This document shows, one piece after another, positions 54,824 through 64,000 of a DNA stretch of 64,000 bases; position 1 is the stretch's first letter; every line of letters begins with the position of its first letter. Origin of the DNA: Molossus alvarezi (lineage: Eukaryota > Chordata > Mammalia > Chiroptera > Molossidae); contig JBAWUJ010000139.1 in the NCBI GenBank assembly GCA_037176705.1, forward strand, positions 62,001-126,000, given 5' to 3'. Under the pieces are notes generated by a model that worked only from the letters and a program-made list of their open reading frames with translations, made no database searches and was not told the DNA's origin. Position numbers and translations under genes: made by a program.

Positions 54824-57315
54824 ATAATTCATTCTCGATTGAAAGGTGGCTGCCTCTTTCGGTCAAGGATTCATGAGTGAATCCCATCCAGATTGAATTG
54901 TTCCCGTTTCAACAGTCGCCCTGTGCAAATGTGCTTTTCCTATGATCGCAAGAGTGAAACAAATACCCACACTTAGCACATAAACGCATGACCTCTGATT
55001 CCCAACCAGAAGTGCACTGCCAATAAGATCTCAATTGGAGATCAAAGTCTTTGTCCACACATATGGGTGATTGTATACAGAACAGTTGGCCAGTGTTCTT
55101 TCCCAGAACTGAACACCTTTCTTACCTGAATGGCAACATTCACTCACTCCTACCTTCGTTTGCTTTGAGATTGTTTGCATCTTTACAGAAAGAATAAGTT
55201 TACAGAGCATAAACCAACTTCATGATGAAGGATCGCGCAGGCTCTATCAAAAATGACGAGTACTGTAATATGATCCAGAAGGCACCGGGGTCGCACGTAC
55301 CCGTGTGTGTGCCTCTTGAAAACGCACCGTAATTTCCCACTTTTAAGGATGACTGCACTTAAATAGGATGTGTAGTTAGTGCATGTGTACCGGTAGCAGC
55401 ATAGGCTCTCTGGATGCCTCCAGCACTGGCACTGTACTGAAGTCCACTTGGCAAATCCTGAAGACTGCTAAGACTCTCAGGCTCCGTTGGAAGTTTTTGG
55501 GTTTGCAACATTCTTCTTAGCAGAGACATTAGTGAACAAATGGACTAGGGCAAACAAGAGTGTTACTCTACAACATTCACTGGAACCAATACTTTCCTCA
55601 ACTGTACTAACACGCTCCACGTTGCACAGTGCAAGAGTGGTTGAACAATCACCTTTGAACTGATGACAATGCAGTGAACTTGTTTTCAAACTTCAGACTC
55701 AATTCAGACATGGTCGTCTTATGGCGTACTCTACTGAGGACAGAGATGAACTGAATAATAAAAGACCCAGGGCCTGCAGAATAAAGTTCCAAATCTGTCC
55801 CTTCTCCCAAAGCCACTATATGACTTTGAAGAGAACACCCGCGATCAACATACCAAGGAAACCAGCCTGTGGCCCACACATCCTTCAGGGATGTCCTCTT
55901 TGAGGTGGCGAACAATGAGCATTATCCAAGGTGATTAAGCTCCCTCTTTTCAGTTGCTCACTTCTTTGGTTGCAATGGCATGCCTGAGTGGGTCTCCTGC
56001 ACTGAGCACTCTAGCAATTACATCAGACTAACCCGCATTTTGGCACTCCGATCTAGTAAAGACTGAGTTAAAGTAAGTATCTTCATCATCTCTTAATATG
56101 TCAGTCATCCACAGAGAGGAAACGCATTCTTCTGGATTTCTTTGAGAAAACAATTCTGCACTCCTTATGCTAACATGGCACTCAGTACCAAGAATGAAAC
56201 GTGTGATGCATCGTTCTCATGTGCCCGAAGCTTTGGGTAACACTGCCATGAAAGGGGACGTCAAACCAAGTCACATTACGATATCCACGACCAGCTAAAT
56301 GCTCAAAAATTCGTTGAAGAATTTCATCACGCTAACGTGTATTGGCCCTCAAGACTGTCTTTGCACTCTTCGAGGAAGAAGATATATTACCCGAAGGAAA
56401 AACAGAGGAGGTAAAGATGGTTCCTTCACCATCCCTTCCCAAAAACTGCTTTCTTGTCATGTGGCAAAGAAGGCAGACAGCTGCAGTGCGACTGCTTCTC
56501 TATCTAACTCTCCCGAAAATGTTCTATCTGCCCCCAGTACCTTGCATGTTGGTGTGGGACCTATTTGACAATTGACACCTATGTTTACATTACCGGTAGA
56601 TTTTCTTTAGAAGTCTAGCCTTGTACTGATTGAGTAGAAGTGTACAAGGTGAAAAGCCTGAAGTGTCCACACAGTCCGAGGTGATTTTGTATCGGAACAG
56701 GTTTCAAGTCGCTTTTCCGCAGAGACTTCTTACCCGAAAAGGCTCCACCTACTGTGTCATGATCTCTCCCGCTCTGAACTTACAGAACATGCAGTGTAAC
56801 TTCTCACAGACAAAGGATTTCCAGATACTCGGACAAATGCGTGTACTTTCAGAAATACACAGCAAAGGGCCATGGCAAGTATGAGCGTACAACACTGTTG
56901 TAATCAATACACTCGAGAAGCATCCAGGCGTAACACAGGGTGTGCAACATATCATTGTAGTGGTTGCGACTCCTAGGCCCAGAATACACGCAGCGATTTG
57001 GTAAATCACAGAGACCTCATTGGAAACTCCTTGTCATCACCACCATCCTCTCTGTACAGCAGCTAACTGCCAAGCAAAACACACACGCCCTATTGAAGTG
57101 TGTCCAACTTTTCCACAGTGTGAGTGCTCTAACGGTGTATGAAACAAAATCCAACCTTCAGCCCAATGACAACATCACGGAATCCTCACCCTCAATACTG
57201 GCATTTAGTTTGTTGTGGCGCATACGAACCTTTGAGACAACTGCACCTTAGACTTGCTCAGTTGCAGTGTGACGGAGCGGCAAATGTCAAATCGCAGTCG
57301 TGATCACTATTCCCA
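54824..57315 (+). repeat. Repeat copy 23, haplotype A, four private changes
   Basis: Full copy. It shares T at u832 and C at u871 with copy 6 only. Private changes are G at 55486, G at 56337, A at 56444 and T at 56765. It has G at u1855 and T at u2183. The return to A type here coincides with a sharp rise in private changes relative to copies 15-22. Confidence 0.97.
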
Positions 57316-59807
57316 ATAATTCATTCTCGATTGAAAGGTGGCTGCCTCTTTCGGTCAAGGATTCATGAGTGAATCCCATCCAGATTGAATTGTTCCCGTT
57401 TCAACAGTCGCCCTGTGCAAATGTGCTTTTCCTATGATCGCAAGAGTGAAACAAATACCCACACTTAGCACATAAACGCATGACCTCTGATTCCCAACCA
57501 GAAGTGCACTGCCAATAAGATCTCAATTGGAGATCAAAGTCTTTGTCCACACATATGGGTGATTGTATACAGAACAGTTGGCCAGTGTTCTTTCCCAGAA
57601 CTGAACACCTTTCTTACCTGAATGGCAACATTCACTCACTCCTACCTTCGTTTGCTTTGAGATTGTTTGCATCTTTACAGAAAGAATAAGTTTACAGAGC
57701 ATAAACCAACTTCATGATGAAGGATCGCGCAGGCTCTATCAAAAATGACGAGTACTGTAATATGATCCAGAAGGCACCGGGGTCGCACGTACCCGTGTGT
57801 GTGCCTCTTGAAAACGCACCGTAATTTCCCACTTTTAAGGATGACTGCACTTAAATAGGATGTGTAGTTAGTGCATGTGTACCGGTAGCAGCATAGGCTC
57901 TCTGGATGCCTCCAGCACTGGCACTGTACTGAAGTCCACTTGGCAAATCCTGAAGACTGCTAAGACTCTCAGGCTCCTTTGGAAGTTTTTGGGTTTGCAA
58001 CATTCTTCTTAGCAGAGACATTAGTGAACAAATGGACTAGGGCAAACAAGAGTGTTACTCTACAACATTCACTGGAACCAATACTTTCCTCAACTGTACT
58101 AACACGCTCCACGTTGCACAGTGCAAGAGTGGTTGAACAATCACCTCTGAACTGATGACAATGCAGTGAACTTGTTTTCAAACTTTAGACTCAATTCAGA
58201 CATGGTCGTCTTATGGCGTACTCTACTGAGGACAGAGATGAACTGAATAATAAAAGACCCAGGGCCTGCAGAATAAAGTTCCAAATCTGTCCCTTCTCCC
58301 AAAGCCACTATATGACTTTGAAGAGAACACCCGCGATCAACATACCAAGGAAACCAGCCTGTGGCCCACACATCCTTCAGGGATGTCCTCTTTGAGGTGG
58401 CGAACAATGAGCATTATCCAAGGTGATTAAGCTCCCTCTTTTCAGTTGCTCACTTCTTTGGTTGCAATGGCATGCCTGAGTGGGTCTCCTGCACTGAGCA
58501 CTCTAGCAATTACATCAGACTAACCCGCATTTTGGCACTCCGATCTAGTAAAGACTGAGTTAATGTAAGTATCTTCATCATCTCTTAATATGTCAGTCAT
58601 CCACAGAGAGGAAACGCATTCTTCTGGATTTCTTTGAGAAAACAATTCTGCACTCCTTATGCTAACATGGCACTCAGTACCAAGAATGAAACGTGTGATG
58701 CATCGTTCTCATGTGCCCGAAGCTTTGGGTAACACTGCCATGAAAGGGGACGTCAAACCAAGTCACATTACGATATCCACGACCAGCTAAATGCTCAAAA
58801 ATTCGTTGAAGAATTTCATCACGCTAACATGTATTGGCCCTCAAGACTGTCTTTGCACTCTTCGAGGAAGAAGATATATTACCCGAAGGAAAAACAGAGG
58901 AGGTAAAGATGGTTCCTTCACCATCCCTTCCCAAACACTGCTTTCTTGTCATGTGGCAAAGAAGGCAGACAGCTGCAGTGCGACTGCTTCTCTATCTAAC
59001 TCTCCCGAAAATGTTCTATCTGCCCCCAGTACCTTGCATGTTGGTGTGGGACCTATTTGACAATTGACACCTATGTTTACATTACCGGTAGATTTTCTTT
59101 AGAAGTCTAGCCTTGTACTGATTGAGTAGAAGTGTACAAGGTGAAAAGCCTGAAGTGTCCACACAGTCCAAGGTGATTTTGTATCGGAACAGGTTTCAAG
59201 TCGCTTTTCCGCAGAGACTTCTTACCCGAAAAGGCTCCACCTACTGTGTCATGATCCCTCCCGCTCTGAACTTACAGAACATGCAGTGTAACTTCTCACA
59301 GACAAAGGATTTCCAGATACTCGGACAAATGCGTGTACTTTCAGAAATACACAGCAAAGGGCCATGGCAAGTATGAGCGTACAACACTGTTGTAATCAAT
59401 ACACTCGAGAAGCATCCAGGCGTAACACAGGGTGTGCAACATATCATTGTAGTGGTTGCGACTCCTAGGCCCAGAATACACGCAGCGATTTGGTAAATCA
59501 CAGAGACCTCATTGGAAACTCCTTGTCATCACCACCATCCTCTCTGTACAGCAGCTAACTGCCAAGCAAAACACACACGCCCTATTGAAGTGTGTCCAAC
59601 TTTTCCACAGTGTGAGTGCTCTAACGGTGTATGAAACAAAATCCAACCTTCAGCCCAATGACAACATCACGGAATCCTCACCCTCAATACTGGCATTTAG
59701 TTTGTTGTGGCGCATACGAACCTTTGAGACAACTGCACCTTAGACTTGCTCAGTTGCAGTGTGACGGAGCGGCAAATGTCAAATCGCAGTCGTGATCACT
59801 ATTCCCA
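57316..59807 (+). repeat. Repeat copy 24, haplotype A
   Basis: Full copy. It shares T at u1249 (58564) only with copy 2, and like copy 2 it has C at u875 and A at u1855. It differs from copy 2 at u2183 (T) and u414 (G). No private change was seen. Confidence 0.97.
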
Positions 59808-62299
59808 ATAATTCATTCTCGATTGAAAGGTGGCTGCCTCTTTCGGTCAAGGTTTCATGAGTGAATCCCATCCAGATTGAATTGTTCCCGTTTCAACAGT
59901 CGCCCTGTGCAAATGTGCTTTTCCTATGATCGCAAGAGTGAAACAAATACGCACACTTAGCACATAAACGCATGACCTCTGATTCCCAACCAGAAGTGCA
60001 CTGCCAATAAGATCTCAATTGGAGATCAAAGTCTTTGTCCACACATATGGGTGATTGTATACAGAACAGTTGGCCAGTGTTCTTTCCCAGAACTGAACAC
60101 CTTTCTTACCTGAATGGCAACATTCACTCACTCCTACCTTCGTTTGCTTTGAGATTGTTTGCATCTTTACAGAAAGAATAAGTTTACAGAGCATAAACCA
60201 ACTTCATGATGAAGAATCGCGCAGGCTCTATCAAAAATGACGAGTACTGTAATATGATCCAGAAGGCACCGGGGTCGCACGTACCCGTGTGTGTGCCTCT
60301 TGAAAACGCACCGTAATTTCCCACTTTTAAGGATGACTGCACTTAAATAGGATGTGTAGTTAGTGCATGTGCACCGGTAGCAGCATAGGCTCTCTGGATG
60401 CCTCCAGCACTGGCACTGTACTGAAGTCCACTTGGCAAATCCTGAAGACTGCTAAGACTCTCAGGCTCCTTTGGAAGTTTTTGGGTTTGCAACATTCTTC
60501 TTAGCAGAGACATTAGTGAACAAATGGACTAGGGCAAACAAGAGTGTTACTCTACAACATTCACTGGAACCAATACTTTCCTCAACTGTACTAACACGCT
60601 CCACGTTGCACAGTGCAAGAGTGGTTGAACAATCACCTCTGAACTGATGACAATGCAGTGAACTTGTTTTCAAACTTTAGAATCAATTCAGACATGGTCG
60701 TCTTATGGCGTACTCTACTGAGGACAGAGATGAACTGAATAATAAAAGACCCAGGGCCTGCAGAATAAAGTTCCAAATCTGTCCCTTCTCCCAAAGCCAC
60801 TATATGACTTTGAAGAGAACACCCGCGATCAACATACCAAGGAAACCAGCCTGTGGCCCACACATCCTTCAGGGATGTCCTCTTTGAGGTGGCGAACAAT
60901 GAGCATTATCCAAGGTGATTAAGCTCCCTCTTTTCAGTTGCTCACTTCTTTGGTTGCAATGGCATGCCTGAGTGGGTCTCCTGCACTGAGCACTCTAGCA
61001 ATTACATCAGACTAACCCGCATTTTGGCACTCCGATCTAGTAAAGACTGAGTTAAAGTAAGTATCTTCATCATCTCTTAATATGTCAGTCATCCACAGAG
61101 AGGAAACGCATTCTTCTGGATTTCTTTGAGAAAACAATTCTGCACTCCTTATGCTAACATGGCACTCAGTACCAAGAATGAAACGTGTGATGCATCGTTC
61201 TCATGTGTCCGAAGCTTTGGGTAACACTGCCATGAAAGGGGACGTCAAACCAAGTCACATTACGATATCCACGACCAGCTAAATGCTCAAAAATTCGTTG
61301 AAGAATTTCATCACGCTAACATGTATTGGCCCTCAAGACTGTCTTTGCACTCTTCGAGGAAGAAGATATATTACCCGAAGGAAAAACAGAGGAGGTAAAG
61401 ATGGTTCCTTCACCATCCCTTCCCAAACACTGCTTTCTTGTCATGTGGCAAAGAAGGCAGACAGCTGCAGTGCGACTGCTTCTCTATCTAACTCTCCCGA
61501 AAATGTTCTATCTGCCCCCAGTACCTTGCATGTTGGTGTGGGACCTATTTGACAATTGACACCTATGTTTACATTACCGGTAGATTTTCTTTAGAAGTCT
61601 AGCCTTGTACTGATTGAGTAGAAGTGTACAAGGTGAAAAGCCTGAAGTGTCCACACAGTCCGAGGTGATTTTGTATCGGAACAGGTTTCAAGTCGCTTTT
61701 CCGCAGAGACTTCTTACCCGAAAAGGCTCCACCTACTGTGTCATGATCCCTCCCGCTCTGAACTTACAGAACATGCAGTGTAACTTCTCACAGACAAAGG
61801 ATTTCCAGATACTCGGACAAATGCGTGTACTTTCAGAAATACACAGCAAAGGGCCATGGCAAGTATGAGCGTACAACACTGTTGTAATCAATACACTCGA
61901 GAAGCATCCAGGCGTAACACAGGGTGTGCAACATATCATTGTAGTGGTTGCGACTCCTAGGCCCAGAATACACGCAGCGATTTGGTAAAACACAGAGACC
62001 TCATTGGAAACTCCTTGTCATCACCACCATCCTCTCTGTACAGCAGCTAACTGCCAAGCAAAACACACACGCCCTATTGAAGTGTGTCCAACTTTTCCAC
62101 AGTGTGAGTGCTCTAACGGTGTATGAAACAAAATCCAACCTTCAGCCCAATGACAACATCACGGAATCCTCACCCTCAATACTGGCATTTAGTTTGTTGT
62201 GGCGCATACGAACCTTTGAGACAACTGCACCTTAGACTTGCTCAGTTGCAGTGTGACGGAGCGGCAAATGTCAAATCGCAGTCGTGATCACTATTCCCA
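59808..62299 (+). repeat. Repeat copy 25, haplotype A, five unusual changes
   Basis: Full copy with T at 59853, G at 59951, A at 60215, C at 60372 and T at 61208. The first breaks the small perfect hairpin at the start of the unit. The fourth removes one of the two taccggta palindromes. The last is the B-type base at u1401 while u1402 stays A-type. It has G at u1855 and A at u2183. Confidence 0.97.
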
Positions 62300-64000
62300 A
62301 TAATTCATTCTCGATTGAAAGGTGGCTGCCTCTTTCGGTCAAGGATTCATGAGTGAATCCCATCCAGATTGAATTGTTCCCGTTTCAACAGTCGCCCTGT
62401 GCAAATGTGCTTTTCCTATGATCGCAAGAGTGAAACAAATACCCACACTTAGCACATAAACGCATGACCTCTGATTCCCAACCAGAAGTGCACTGCCAAT
62501 AAGATCTCAATTGGAGATCAAAGTCTTTGTCCACACATATGGGTGATTGTATACAGAACAGTTGGCCAGTGTTCTTTCCCAGAACTGAACACCTTTCTTA
62601 CCTGAATGGCAACATTCACTCACTCCTACCTTCGTTTGCTTTGAGATTGTTTGCATCTTTACAGAAAGAATCAGTTTACAGAGCATAAACCAACTTCATG
62701 ATGAAGGATCGCGCAGGCTCTATCAAAAATGACGAGTACTGTAATATGATCCAGAAGGCACCGGGGTCGCACGTACCCGTGTGTGTGCCTCTTGAAAACG
62801 CACCGTAATTTCCCACTTTTAAGGATGACTGCACTTAAATAGGATGTGTAGTTAGTGCATGTGTACCGGTAGCAGCATAGGCTCTCTGGATGCCTCCAGC
62901 ACTGGCACTGTACTGAAGTCCACTTGGCAAATCCTGAAGACTGCTAAGACTCTCAGGCTCCTTTGGAAGTTTTTGGGTTTGCAACATTCTTCTTAGCAGA
63001 GACATTAGTGAACAAATGGACTAGGGCAAACAAGAGTGTTACTCTACAACATTCACTGGAACCAATACTTTCCTCAACTGTACTAACACGCTCCACGTTG
63101 CACAGTGCAAGAGTGGTTGAACAATCACCTCTGAACTGATGACAATGCAGTGAACTTGTTTTCAAACTTTAGAATCAATTCAGACATGGTCGTCTTATGG
63201 CGTACTCTACTGAGGACAGAGATGAACTGAATAATAAAAGACCCAGGGCCTGCAGAATAAAGTTCCAAATCTGTCCCTTCTCCCAAAGCCACTATATGAC
63301 TTTGAAGAGAACACCCGCGATCAACATACCAAGGAAACCAGCCTGTGGCCCACACATCCTTCAGGGATGTCCTCTTTGAGGTGGCGAACAATGGGCATTA
63401 TCCAAGGTGATTAAGCTCCCTCTTTTCAGTTGCTCACTTCTTTGGTTGCAATGGCATGCCTGAGTGGGTCTCCTGCACTGAGCACTCTAGCAATTACATC
63501 AGACTAACCCGCATTTTGGCACTCCGATCTAGTAAAGACTGAGTTAAAGTAAGTATCTTCATCATCTCTTAATATGTCAGTCATCCACAGAGAGGAAACG
63601 CTCTCATCTGGTTTTCTTTGAGAAAACAATTCTGCACTCCTTATGCTAACATGGCACTCAGTACCAAGAATGAAACGTGTGATGCATCGTTCTCATGTGC
63701 CCGAAGCTTTGGGTAACACTGCCATGAAAGGGGACGTCAAACCAAGTCACATTACGATATCCACGACCAGCTAAATGCTCAAAAATTCGTTGAAGAATTT
63801 CATCACGCTAACATGTATTGGCCCTCAAGACTGTCTTTGCACTCTTCGAGGAAGAAGATATATTACCCGAAGGAAAAACAGAGGAGGTAAAGATGGTTCC
63901 TTCACCATCCCTTCCCAAACACTGCTTTCTTGTCATGTGGCAAAGAAGGCAGACAGCTGCAGTGCGACTGCTTCTCTATCTAACTCTCCCGAAAATGTTC
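62300..64000 (+). repeat. Repeat copy 26, partial, haplotype A with a B patch
   Basis: The first 1,701 bp of a copy, cut by the window end. It is A-type at the diagnostic sites up to u1283 and again at u1401-1402, but has four adjacent B bases at 63602, 63603, 63606 and 63612. Private change: C at 62672. It has G at u1095. The array continues beyond the window. Confidence 0.96.

Larger units (their letters stand above)
1..64000 (+). repeat. Tandem array of a 2,492-bp unit (macrosatellite-like)
   Basis: The sequence returns to the same phase every 2,492 bp from end to end; for example the stretch beginning ataattcattctcg recurs at 1, 2492, 4984, 7476 and so on to 62300. There are 25 full copies and a partial 26th, all direct. 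Copies of the same haplotype differ by only a few bases, and A and B copies differ by roughly 1 percent. Apart from one deleted base in copy 1, no indel was seen. The unit has no recognisable gene and no internal simple repeat. Long-unit, highly homogenised, gene-free direct arrays are typical of eukaryotic macrosatellites, which are kept uniform by unequal exchange and gene conversion. Assigning it to that class is inference; the periodicity is directly visible. Neither array border lies in the window, so total copy number is unknown. Confidence 0.98.

Noticed and set aside
1..64000. Tandemly amplified transposon or Helitron
   Set aside because: No terminal inverted repeats, target-site duplications, LTRs or transposase/helicase motifs were found, and a circularly permuted unit offers no natural end.
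1..64000. CRISPR array or bacterial repeat region
   Set aside because: The unit is 2.5 kb with no repeat-spacer structure, cas genes or other prokaryotic genes.
1..64000. Unit length equal to 14 x 178 bp, suggesting nucleosome-scale subrepeats
   Set aside because: I saw no internal similarity at 178-bp spacing, so the arithmetic is probably coincidence.

Overview
The whole window is one head-to-tail tandem array of a 2,492-bp unit. It holds 25 complete copies plus 1,701 bp of a 26th, all in the same orientation, and no unique flanking DNA at either end. The only length change I found is a 1-bp deletion in copy 1 (2,491 bp). From copy 2 on, copy n starts at (n-1) x 2492, so unit position u equals window position minus copy start plus 1; in copy 1 after the deletion, u equals position plus 1.

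I recognise no protein gene, rRNA, tRNA, snRNA, transposase, reverse transcriptase or CRISPR array in the unit. The longest stop-free stretches are under 100 codons, occur in competing frames on both strands, mostly lack an ATG, and carry no motif I can name. A long non-coding unit repeated at constant length, with moderate base composition, no operon-like gene packing and eukaryote-style signals (paired AATAAA, GTAAG donor-like sites), best fits a nuclear macrosatellite or long-unit satellite of a eukaryote. I cannot name the species.

The informative content is the variation among copies. There are two haplotypes, A and B. They differ at about 27 positions, all inside one block of about 803 bp (u600 to u1402); I found no fixed A/B difference in the other ~1,690 bp. 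Copies run A (1-6), B (7-8), A (9-10), B (11-12), A (13-14), B (15-22), A (23-26). Copy 26 is A but carries a short B-like patch, which looks like a gene-conversion tract. Several rare variants are shared by far-apart copies (2 and 24; 6 and 23; 8 and 17; 5, 9 and 12), as expected from unequal exchange or conversion. Copies 15-20 show no private variant by eye, whereas copies 1, 4, 23 and 25 have four or five each.

The unit also has conserved small inverted repeats, two close AATAAA signals and good splice-donor matches. These are listed at one representative location and recur every 2,492 bp. All comparisons were made by eye, so a few single-base differences may have been missed.
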